50,175 nt of DNA from Pseudomonas viridiflava. Its GTDB lineage: Bacteria; Pseudomonadota; Gammaproteobacteria; Pseudomonadales; Pseudomonadaceae. Below are positions 1 through 7,175 of this stretch, in pieces. Below the pieces are notes generated by a model. It searched no databases and was not told the origin of the DNA. It saw nothing but the letters and a program-made list of their open reading frames with translations. Made by a program: the position numbers and the translations under genes. The stretch covers positions 1 to 50,175 of the forward strand of contig UVIF01000019.1 of the NCBI GenBank assembly GCA_900596015.1, given 5' to 3'. Positions within the stretch are counted from its first letter, which is position 1, and every line of letters starts with the position of its first letter.

Positions 1-92
1 CTGTGGGAGCGGGTCTCTGCCCGCGAAACGGAGCATGCGGTGGCTCAGGCAGACTGTGGCGGCTGCTTCACGGGCAGAGCCCGCTCCCACAG
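1..92. repeat. REPIN-like inverted pair of REP elements (family A)
   Basis: A REP-type unit with the core GGAGCGGGTCTCTGCCCGC lies at 1-27. A second copy in the opposite orientation lies at 67-92 (GGGCAGAGCCCGCTCCCAC), so the two form one long potential stem. The same unit recurs at 13387, 32250 and six times at 38741-39069. Convergent REP pairs of this kind are the usual mobile form (REPIN) in pseudomonads, moved in trans by a RAYT transposase. No RAYT gene is in the window. Confidence 0.85.
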
Positions 93-127
93 TTCTGCTG
101 CCATCATGCAGTCGACTTGAATCTTAT

Positions 128-214
128 GTAGCAGCGGCGCAAGCCGCGTCGGCGGTTTAAGCGGTGCATCTGGGAGAACGCGGTGAAGCCGGACGCGGCT
201 CGCGCCGCTGCTAC
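128..214. repeat. REPIN-like inverted pair of REP elements (family B)
   Basis: A second, different REP family. GTAGCAGCGGCGCAAGCCGC starts at 128, and its reverse-complement partner GCGGCTCGCGCCGCTGCTAC ends at 214. A single further copy lies at 32334-32357. Families A and B sit side by side both here and at 32.3 kb. The rest of 215-419 holds only the leader of the carbonic anhydrase gene; no further gene is seen. Confidence 0.75.
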
Positions 215-419
215 AGGGACGCCGTCCATCGTCTCGGCAAACCCTCACCCCGCGCAATAGACGCCTCGATTCAGGTTCAGTTAAGTTTTCACCGGTAGGG
301 TTAGTGACAAATGACTCACGAGTCATAATCCTGTGTGAATCGTCTCATCCAGCCATGAGCTGTGGGAATTTTTACCCGGTAAACTGGGAACCATCTCAAA
401 TCCAGCAAGAGGATGAATC

Positions 420-1127
420 ATGAGCGACAAGGATCCTACACCGAGCCATGCCGATACGGCTGAAGCCTCCCTGAAGCAGATCGTCGACGGCTTCCTGCAT
501 TTCCATCATGACGTCTTCCCCCAGCAACAGGAATTGTTCAAGAAGCTTGCCACTGCGCAGGCGCCACGGGCCATGTTCATCACCTGTGCGGACTCGCGAA
601 TCGTCCCTGAACTGATCACCCAAAGCTCCCCCGGCGACCTGTTCGTCACCCGCAACGTGGGTAACGTCGTACCGCCCTACGGACAAATGAATGGCGGGGT
701 CTCCACCGCGCTCGAGTACGCCATCCTGGCGCTGGGCGTGCAGCACGTCATCGTCTGCGGCCACTCCGACTGCGGCGCCATGCGTGCAGTGCTCAACCCT
801 GCCTCGCTGGAGAAGATGCCAACGGTGAAGGCCTGGCTGCGCCACTCGGAAGTGGCCCGCACAGTTGTCGAAGACAACTGCAACTGCGCCAACGAAGCCG
901 AAAGCATGAAAGTGCTGACCGAAGAAAACGTCATCTCCCAGCTGCAGCATCTGCGCACGCATCCGTCGGTGGCCTCGCGCATGGCCAGCGGCCAGTTGTT
1001 CATTCACGGCTGGATCTACAACATCGAAACCAGCGAGATCAAGGCCTACGACGCCGAGCAGGACTGCTTCCGTCCCCTCGACAGAATGACCACGACCCCG
1101 AGCGCCACGCCCAAGGGCCGGTTCTAG
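420..1127 (+). CDS. can: Beta-class carbonic anhydrase
   Basis: Zinc enzyme that interconverts CO2 and bicarbonate in the cytoplasm. The 235-residue protein has the beta-class signature: CADSR with zinc ligand Cys56 and the Asp58/Arg60 dyad, then HSDCG with ligands His115 and Cys118. The fourth ligand set is complete, so an active enzyme is expected. The ATG at 420 is preceded by AGAGGATGA, a good ribosome binding site. The next gene on the same strand is a SulP anion transporter about 190 bp downstream. That pairing suggests a bicarbonate supply module and is also seen in other pseudomonads (PA0102-PA0103 in P. aeruginosa). The N-terminus is slightly longer than that of E. coli Can but has no signal peptide. 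Confidence 0.95.
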   Translation: MSDKDPTPSHADTAEASLKQIVDGFLHFHHDVFPQQQELFKKLATAQAPRAMFITCADSRIVPELITQSSPGDLFVTRNVGNVVPPYGQMNGGVSTALEYAILALGVQHVIVCGHSDCGAMRAVLNPASLEKMPTVKAWLRHSEVARTVVEDNCNCANEAESMKVLTEENVISQLQHLRTHPSVASRMASGQLFIHGWIYNIETSEIKAYDAEQDCFRPLDRMTTTPSATPKGRF

Positions 1128-1313
1128 GTAGCCGCGTCATTCGTATGACAGGGCCCGCCTGGCCGTAATCTGTCGACAGCACACCTCATCGTTCGCTTGC
1201 CGAATCCACTTGTACCCAGCCGCGTCGGCTGGGCCGCAGGGGATTGGGCGGGCACGCTGCTGCCTGTCGAAAAGTGCGTCCCGGCTCGCTTGAATGCTTG
1301 CAGGAGATTGAAC

Positions 1314-2843
1314 GTGAATATTGCACAGATAAAAGCAGTGTTGCCGCGCGAGTTGCTCGCCTCGGTCGTGGTGTTTCTGGTTGCGCTGCCGTTGTGCATG
1401 GGTATCGCCATCGCCTCGGGTATGCCCCCTTCCAAAGGTCTGATCACCGGCATCATCGGCGGTATCGTGGTCGGATTCCTCGCCGGATCGCCGTTGCAGG
1501 TCAGTGGTCCCGCCGCCGGCCTGGCGGTGTTGGTCTTCGAACTGGTGCGCCAGCATGGCATGGCCATGCTCGGGCCGATCCTGCTGCTGGCCGGCCTGCT
1601 GCAACTGTTGGCCGGGCGCTTCAAGCTCGGCTGCTGGTTCCGCGTCACCGCGCCGGCAGTGGTCTACGGCATGCTCGCCGGCATCGGCGTGCTGATCGTG
1701 CTTTCCCAGGTGCATGTGATGCTCGACCGGGCACCGCAGCCCTCGGGCCTGAGCAACCTGATCGAATTTCCCGCCGTGGTCGGTCAGGCCATCCCCAGCA
1801 TCGGTGGCGGCCTGGGCTGGCAGGCTGGATTGCTGGGCCTGCTGACCATCGCCGTGATGTATGCGTGGGAAAAACTGCGCCCGCAAAAGCTGCGCTTCGT
1901 ACCCGGCGCCTTGCTGGGTGTTGGCCTGGCGACGGGTATCAGCCTGTTCTTTGCCATGCCGGTCAAGCGTGTCGAGGTGCCAGCGAACCTGGCGCAAGCC
2001 ATCGACTGGCTGCGTCCGGCAGACCTGCTCAACCTGGCCGATCCTGCCCTGCTCATCGCCGCGATTGCCGTGGCCTTCATCGCCAGTGCCGAAACCCTGC
2101 TCTCGGCAGCAGCGGTCGACCGCATGCACAACGGCCAGCGTTCTGATTTCGACCGCGAGCTGTCGGCACAAGGCGTAGGCAACATGCTCTGCGGCATTCT
2201 GGGGGCGCTGCCCATGACCGGCGTGATCGTGCGCAGCTCGGCCAATGTCCAGGCCGGTGCCCAAACCCGCATGTCGGCGATCCTGCACGGTGTCTGGCTG
2301 CTGGGGTTCGTGGTCCTGCTGTCCAGCCTGCTGCAGAGCATCCCGGTCGCAAGCCTGGCGGGGGTACTGGTCTTCACCGGCGTCAAGCTGGTCGATTTCA
2401 AGGCCTTCAAAGGCCTGGGCCGCTACGGTCGAATGCCGATGTTCACCTACGCAGCCACGGCGCTGGCGATCGTCTTCACCGACCTGCTCACCGGTGTGCT
2501 GCTGGGTTTCGCCCTGACCTTGCTGAAGCTGGCCTTCAAGGCCGCGCGCCTGAAGATCAGCCTCATCGACCAGGCACCGGGTGAAGTGGAATTGCGCATG
2601 GTGGGCTCGGCGACCTTTCTCAAGGTACCGGCCCTGACCAAGGCCTTGGCGAGCATTCCAGAGGGTACGACCGTGCATGTGCCACTGGCCGGGTTGAACT
2701 ACATCGACCACTCGTGCCTGGAGCTGCTGGAAGACTGGGGTCGGGCGAACCAGAGCAAGGGTTCGCGGATGATCATCGAAAGCCGCGGGCTGAAGCGGCG
2801 TATCGAGGGGCGGCTGCGTACCACGGCAGGTTTCGGCAGCTAG
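1314..2843 (+). CDS. SulP family inorganic anion transporter with STAS domain
   Basis: Polytopic inner-membrane transporter of about 509 residues. The first 400 or so residues are strongly hydrophobic with the glycine/proline-rich SulP motifs (MGIAIASGMPPSKGLITG early, SAETLLSAAAVDR in the middle). The C-terminal 90 residues form a soluble STAS domain (VELRMVGSATFLKVPAL onward). I chose the GTG at 1314 because AGGAG lies 8 bases upstream and the protein then starts directly at the conserved N-terminus; an in-frame upstream extension to 1197 has no ribosome binding site. SulP proteins carry sulfate, bicarbonate or dicarboxylates. The adjacent carbonic anhydrase favours bicarbonate (inference). 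It is probably co-transcribed with that gene. Confidence 0.92.
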   Translation: MNIAQIKAVLPRELLASVVVFLVALPLCMGIAIASGMPPSKGLITGIIGGIVVGFLAGSPLQVSGPAAGLAVLVFELVRQHGMAMLGPILLLAGLLQLLAGRFKLGCWFRVTAPAVVYGMLAGIGVLIVLSQVHVMLDRAPQPSGLSNLIEFPAVVGQAIPSIGGGLGWQAGLLGLLTIAVMYAWEKLRPQKLRFVPGALLGVGLATGISLFFAMPVKRVEVPANLAQAIDWLRPADLLNLADPALLIAAIAVAFIASAETLLSAAAVDRMHNGQRSDFDRELSAQGVGNMLCGILGALPMTGVIVRSSANVQAGAQTRMSAILHGVWLLGFVVLLSSLLQSIPVASLAGVLVFTGVKLVDFKAFKGLGRYGRMPMFTYAATALAIVFTDLLTGVLLGFALTLLKLAFKAARLKISLIDQAPGEVELRMVGSATFLKVPALTKALASIPEGTTVHVPLAGLNYIDHSCLELLEDWGRANQSKGSRMIIESRGLKRRIEGRLRTTAGFGS

Positions 2844-2867
2844 CACGACAGCGACAAGCTGCTTCGC

Positions 2868-2898
2868 GGGGCTGGCGACGTTGTACTCGCCAGGCCCC
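2868..2898. terminator. Possible bidirectional hairpin between convergent genes
   Basis: GGGGCTGGCGA pairs with TCGCCAGGCCCC (one bulged C) around an 8-base loop. It lies between the convergent ends of the SulP gene and the 215-residue hypothetical gene. It lacks a T-run on either side, so it may only protect 3' ends rather than terminate. Confidence 0.4.
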
Positions 2899-2909
2899 GG
2901 CGCAGGCTC

Positions 2910-3557
2910 TCAGGAGCTGGCCGCGTTCAGGTCCAGGCCAATGCCCAGGCGCCGTGACATGCACGGCCATTGCTGCCAGGCCGCGCCGGTTTCAGGGCTG
3001 ATCAGCTTGTCGCGATAGGCTTGCACCGACGGCAGCTCGAAGCGCTCGTCGCAGAGCATCTGATCCACCGAATGATGCACCACCTCATCCAGCTGGTTGG
3101 CGAACGCTTCGCCGATCAACTGGTGAGCGATCAGGTTGGCCACGGTCATGTCCAACGGTATCAGCGGCTGGCCCAAATGACGGATGTACAGGTCGTTGAC
3201 TTCCTCGACCAGACGATGGGCCAGGTAAGCTTCGTCGAGCAGGCCATCCAGCCCCTCCTGGCCCGCCAGGATTCCAGGCGGCTGCAGAAAATACTCTTCG
3301 GCTATCTTCAATACCGGTTTGATCTGCGACTCGATGCCGGCCTTGCCGGCGACTTCGCTGGCCGCATCGAGCAACTGCGGGACTTCCTCGATGTAGGCGC
3401 TGACGAAGCGCCACAAAGCGATACCGCCGCCCTCTGCCAGGTCGATGGCCGGGTGCAGCTGCGGCAACTGTTTTTCCAGACGTTGATGCAGGTGGCCGGT
3501 GGCGGCCTCGTGTTCGGTTGCACGTTGAATCTGCTCGCGCAATGCGGCGGTATTCAT
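2910..3557 (-). CDS. Conserved pseudomonad protein of unknown function
   Basis: A 215-residue, acidic, soluble, mostly helical protein without signal peptide or membrane segment. I recognise it only as the conserved gene that follows carbonic anhydrase-SulP in pseudomonads (PA0104 position). No catalytic motif is evident. It contains long amphipathic helices (IDLAEGGGIALWRFVSAYIEEV, written in part) and ends LNAASS. It is convergent with the SulP gene and divergent from senC, so it has its own promoter. Its role is unknown. Confidence 0.8.
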   Translation of the reverse strand: MNTAALREQIQRATEHEAATGHLHQRLEKQLPQLHPAIDLAEGGGIALWRFVSAYIEEVPQLLDAASEVAGKAGIESQIKPVLKIAEEYFLQPPGILAGQEGLDGLLDEAYLAHRLVEEVNDLYIRHLGQPLIPLDMTVANLIAHQLIGEAFANQLDEVVHHSVDQMLCDERFELPSVQAYRDKLISPETGAAWQQWPCMSRRLGIGLDLNAASS

Positions 3558-3737
3558 GAAGGCTCCAGGCGAGTGTCACGCAAGTGAAGTGGGAACGATA
3601 GCTGGCCCATCGGGAAGGCTAAGACGCATTTGTCATAGTAAGGACACATTTCATAACGGCGCGTGACCACTACCCTCCCGGGGATCGGCCTGCTAACGTC
3701 GCTCACTTCCACATGCACATGCACTGACCCCGAGCCC

Positions 3738-4370
3738 ATGACCACAGCGCAGAAAATCGTCTTTACCGTTGCCGGTGCCCTTGCCTTGCTGATCGGATTG
3801 AGCGTTCATCACCTGCTCAAGGGGCAGACCCAGCCCGACCGCGCCGGGCTGGTCGATGCGGGCATCATTCTGTTGGCGCAAAGCCGGGCGATGCCTGTGC
3901 TGCAGATGACCGATCAGGAGGGGTCGGTCGTCCACGTCGACCAGCTCGAGGGCAAGTGGTCGCTGCTGTTCTTCGGCTACACGTTCTGCCCGGACATCTG
4001 CCCGACCACGCTGGCCAACCTGCGCGATGTGCAGAACCAGCTACCGAAATCCACACGCGAGCGCCTGCAGGTGGTGCTGATCAGCGTCGACCCGCACCGC
4101 GACACGCCCGAGCGGCTCAAGCAATACCTGGGTTATTTCAAGGCGGGATTCCAGGGGTGGGTGGCGCCGGTAGACACCCTGCAGACGCTGGCCAGCGCCA
4201 TCAGCATTCCCTTCATTGCGGCCGACACGCGCAAGCCCAATTACCTGGTGGAACACAGTGCCAACCTGGCGTTGATCGGGCCGGATGGGCGACAGCGCGG
4301 GTTCATCCGCGGGCCCATCGACAATGCCAAGATGATCGCCCAACTTCCAGGGCTGGTCGCGGGCGATTGA
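3738..4370 (+). CDS. senC: SCO1/SenC family copper chaperone
   Basis: Membrane-anchored, thioredoxin-fold protein that delivers copper to the CuA site of cytochrome c oxidase or keeps its cysteines reduced. The 210-residue protein has one N-terminal membrane helix (residues 8-26), the copper motif CPDIC (Cys84, Cys88) and the conserved ligand His173 (EHSAN), so it looks functional. The ATG at 3738 was chosen because it starts directly before the anchor helix; upstream in-frame codons add a non-conserved leader. In related genomes this gene ends the coxBAC-ctaG-surf1-ctaAB cluster, but none of those genes is present here (see findings). The client protein is therefore uncertain. Confidence 0.9.
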   Translation: MTTAQKIVFTVAGALALLIGLSVHHLLKGQTQPDRAGLVDAGIILLAQSRAMPVLQMTDQEGSVVHVDQLEGKWSLLFFGYTFCPDICPTTLANLRDVQNQLPKSTRERLQVVLISVDPHRDTPERLKQYLGYFKAGFQGWVAPVDTLQTLASAISIPFIAADTRKPNYLVEHSANLALIGPDGRQRGFIRGPIDNAKMIAQLPGLVAGD

Positions 4371-4398
4371 GGGGCGCGGGGGTCAAGCCGTCATTGGC

Positions 4399-5172
4399 CT
4401 AGAAGGCCGGCAATACTGCGCCCTTGTATTTCTCGGTGATGAACTGCTTGAGCTCGGGGCTGTGCAAGGCGGCGGCCAGTTTCTGCATGGCAGGCGAGTC
4501 CTTGTTGTCGGGGCGTGCGACCAGAATGTTCACGTACGGCGAGTCGCTGCCTTCGATGAACAGCGCGTCCTTGGACGGGTCCAGCTTGGCTTCCAGGGCA
4601 TAGTTGGTGTTGATCAGGGCCAGATCGACCTGAGTCAGCACGCGTGGAATGGTGGCTGCCTCCAGCTCGCGGATCTTCAAGCCCTTGGGGTTCTCGACGA
4701 TGTCCCTGGTGGTCGCCAGGATGTTGCTCTGGTCCTTGAGGCGAATCAGCCCGTATTTCTGCAGCAGCAACAGTGCACGACCGCCGTTGGTGGCGTCGTT
4801 GGGCACCACGACGTTGGCACCGTTGCCCAGCTCGTCGAGCGTCTTGATCTTGCTGGAATAGGCGCCCAGCGGCTCCAGATGGACGCCAGTGACGGCGACC
4901 AGGTCGGTACCCTTGCCCTTGTTGAACTCGTCCAGATACGGCTGGTGCTGGAAGAAGTTCGCGTCCATGGCTTTCTGCGCCACCTGAACGTTGGGTTGGA
5001 TGTAGTCGGTGAAGATCTTGATGTTGAGGTCCACACCCTGTTCGGCCAACTGCGGCTTGACGAACTCGAGAATCTCCGCGTGCGGTACCGCAGTGGCTGC
5101 CACGCTCAGGGTTTCGTTGGCTTGGGCGGAGAGTGCAGCGACGGCGGCCATGGCGGCCAGTAGTCTTTTCAT
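4399..5172 (-). CDS. metQ: D/L-methionine ABC importer, periplasmic binding protein MetQ
   Basis: NlpA/MetQ family substrate-binding protein, 257 residues. It has a cleavable-looking signal peptide (MKRLLAAMAAVAALSAQA) followed by the family start TLSVAATAVPHAEIL. Unlike E. coli MetQ it has no lipobox cysteine, so it should be a soluble periplasmic protein rather than a lipoprotein. It is the last gene of the metN-metI-metQ operon, 40 bp behind metI, and it is convergent with senC. Confidence 0.93.
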   Translation of the reverse strand: MKRLLAAMAAVAALSAQANETLSVAATAVPHAEILEFVKPQLAEQGVDLNIKIFTDYIQPNVQVAQKAMDANFFQHQPYLDEFNKGKGTDLVAVTGVHLEPLGAYSSKIKTLDELGNGANVVVPNDATNGGRALLLLQKYGLIRLKDQSNILATTRDIVENPKGLKIRELEAATIPRVLTQVDLALINTNYALEAKLDPSKDALFIEGSDSPYVNILVARPDNKDSPAMQKLAAALHSPELKQFITEKYKGAVLPAF

Positions 5173-5212
5173 TTTCGATTTCCTTGTCGGCCCTCGCGGG
5201 CCTGACCTTGAA

Positions 5213-5884
5213 TTATTTGCGCGAGAAGTGCACGACCAGACGGTCGCCGAGCATCTGCAGCAATTGGACCATCAGAATCAGAATGATCACCGTGACGTAC
5301 ATCACGTTGTCCTGAAAGCGCTGGTAGCCGTAGCGAATCGCCAGGTCGCCCAGGCCTCCGGCGCCTACCACACCGGCCATCGCGGTGTACGACACCAGGG
5401 TGATGGTCGTCACGGTGATGGCTGCGATGATCCCCGGCATGGCCTCGGGCACCAGTGCCCGGGTGATGATCTGCCGCGTGGTCGCCCCCATGGCCTGGGT
5501 CGCCTCGATGATGCCGCGGTCGACCTCGCGCAGGGCGGTTTCCACCAGGCGCGCAAAGAACGGCACGGTGCCGATGACCAGTGGCGGAATCGCCCCGGCA
5601 ACGCCCAGCGAGGTGCCCACCAACACCACCGTGGCGGGAATGAGCAGGATGATCAGGATGATGAACGGCAGCGAGCGGACCACGTTGACGATGAACGAGA
5701 GCACCGCGTACAGCCGAGGCTTTTCGAACATCTGCCGTGGGCTGGTGAGGAACAGCACGATACCCAGCGGCAGACCCAGAAGGATGGTGAACAGCAGCGA
5801 GGTGCCCAGCATGACCAGCGTATCCAGGGTGGCCTGCCAGATTTCGCTCCAGTCGACGCTGGCAAAGAAGTTGATCAGGTCCAT
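5213..5884 (-). CDS. metI: Methionine ABC importer permease MetI
   Basis: Inner-membrane permease of 223 residues with five to six membrane helices. The EAA-loop (EATQAMGATTRQIITRALVPEA) contacts the ATPase MetN. The start ATG overlaps the metN stop codon by one base (TGATG), which implies translational coupling. It works with MetN and MetQ to import methionine and derivatives. Confidence 0.95.
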   Translation of the reverse strand: MDLINFFASVDWSEIWQATLDTLVMLGTSLLFTILLGLPLGIVLFLTSPRQMFEKPRLYAVLSFIVNVVRSLPFIILIILLIPATVVLVGTSLGVAGAIPPLVIGTVPFFARLVETALREVDRGIIEATQAMGATTRQIITRALVPEAMPGIIAAITVTTITLVSYTAMAGVVGAGGLGDLAIRYGYQRFQDNVMYVTVIILILMVQLLQMLGDRLVVHFSRK

Positions 5885-6891
5885 CAGCGCAGCACCTCCA
5901 TGTGAACGTCCGCGGCGGTGAAGCGAGCAAAGGCCGCTTCCATGTCGCCGCCGGTGATAGCCAGGGTCAACTGGCCATAGGGGGTGTCCTTGATGCGGTC
6001 GATACGCCCGGCCAGGATGCTGTAGTCGACACCGGTCTCGCGCGCCACCGTGCCCAGCAGTGGCGCATAGGTAGCCTCGCCCTGGAACGTCAGGCGCACG
6101 ATGCGCCCCGCCACATGGGCGAAGTCGCTGCGCTGTTCGTTCTCGTCGACCTGCTCGTCTTCCTGGACGAAGCGACGGGTGGTCGGATGTTGCGGGTGCA
6201 GGAACACATCGGCCACCGAGCCTTGCTCGACGATGCGCCCGGCGTCCATCACCGCGACCTGGTCGCAGACCCGGCGGATCACGTCCATTTCATGGGTGAT
6301 CAGCACGATGGTCAACTGCAGCTCGCGGTTGATCTCGGCCAGCAATTGCAATACCGAGGCCGTGGTCTGCGGGTCCAGCGCGCTGGTGGCCTCGTCGCAG
6401 AGCAGGATCTTCGGGTTGGTCGACAGCGCGCGGGCGATGCCGACGCGCTGCTTCTGTCCGCCCGACAGCTGCGCCGGGTATTTGCGTGCGTGGTCGGACA
6501 AGCCCACCCGCTCGAGCAACTGGGCCACGCGCTGGTCGATTTCCTTGCGCGACAGCCGGCCGGCCAGGTTCAGCGGCATCGCCACGTTGTCGGCGACCGT
6601 CTTGGACGCCAGCAGATTGAAATGCTGAAAGATCATGCCGACCTGTTGCCGGAAACCGCGCAGGGCCTCGGCATCGAAGGCAGTGACGTCTTCACCGTCG
6701 ACGATGATCGTGCCGCCACTGGGGTTCTCCAGGCGGTTGATCAGGCGCAGCAGCGTGCTTTTACCGGCGCCGGAATGGCCGATGAGGCCGAACACCTGGC
6801 CTGCCGGCACCGTGAGCCGGGTGGGGTGCAGCGCGGGAATTTCCCTACCGGCCACGCGGTAGGTCTTGTGGACATCTTGGAACTCGATCAC
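5884..6891 (-). CDS. metN: Methionine ABC importer ATP-binding protein MetN
   Basis: ATPase subunit, 335 residues. It has Walker [10 protein letters not shown], the ABC signature LSGGQKQR, Walker [13 protein letters not shown] and an H-loop (LITHEMD). The C-terminal ~90 residues form the ferredoxin-like NIL domain that senses methionine and inhibits transport. I chose the GTG at 6891 (GTGATCGAGTTC, giving [11 protein letters not shown]) because it has AAGGTT upstream and matches the family length. An ATG-initiated extension of 26 codons exists but is not conserved in character. It is the first gene of metNIQ. No SAM riboswitch or other leader structure was recognised upstream. Confidence 0.93.
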   Translation of the reverse strand: MIEFQDVHKTYRVAGREIPALHPTRLTVPAGQVFGLIGHSGAGKSTLLRLINRLENPSGGTIIVDGEDVTAFDAEALRGFRQQVGMIFQHFNLLASKTVADNVAMPLNLAGRLSRKEIDQRVAQLLERVGLSDHARKYPAQLSGGQKQRVGIARALSTNPKILLCDEATSALDPQTTASVLQLLAEINRELQLTIVLITHEMDVIRRVCDQVAVMDAGRIVEQGSVADVFLHPQHPTTRRFVQEDEQVDENEQRSDFAHVAGRIVRLTFQGEATYAPLLGTVARETGVDYSILAGRIDRIKDTPYGQLTLAITGGDMEAAFARFTAADVHMEVLR

Positions 6892-7133
6892 GTAGCGAAC
6901 CTTGTGGGGCGCATGAATGGGGGCAGCGGGTAGCCGGGCGCGCATTTTAGCCCAGGCATCCCATCGCATTTAGCATTTATTTTCGCGGCGACCTGCGATT
7001 TGGCAATAACGCGACTGAAAGGGTTGGTTGCCCACCGTTCGCGAAAAAAAAGGAACGTCCACGCAATTCGTCCGGTCACTTGCTGAGTATCCCTGGCCCA
7101 TGCCTGCCGTGATCAGGTGAGGGTACTTATCAG

Positions 7134-7149
7134 AGTCCGTCCACGGACT
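7134..7149. promoter_or_regulatory. Short perfect inverted repeat in the katE leader
   Basis: AGTCCGT-CC-ACGGACT lies 26-41 bases upstream of the katE ATG. It could be an mRNA hairpin close to the ribosome binding site (AAGGAG at about 7160) or an operator. The role is unknown. Confidence 0.4.
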
Positions 7150-7175
7150 GCCGTGAACCAAGGAGTTAAGGCCCG

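Noticed and set aside
45..326. 93-codon minus-strand frame at the left edge
   Set aside because: It consists largely of REP sequences of families A and B.
1137..2846. Long open frame (about 570 codons) antisense to the SulP gene
   Set aside because: GC-rich shadow: the plus-strand frame encodes an obvious SulP-STAS protein. The antisense product is rich in Gln/His/Arg with no recognisable domain, and its start has no ribosome binding site.
6892..7133. SAM or methionine riboswitch upstream of metNIQ
   Set aside because: I looked for a conserved leader fold or expression platform and saw none; there is no terminator-antiterminator pair before metN.
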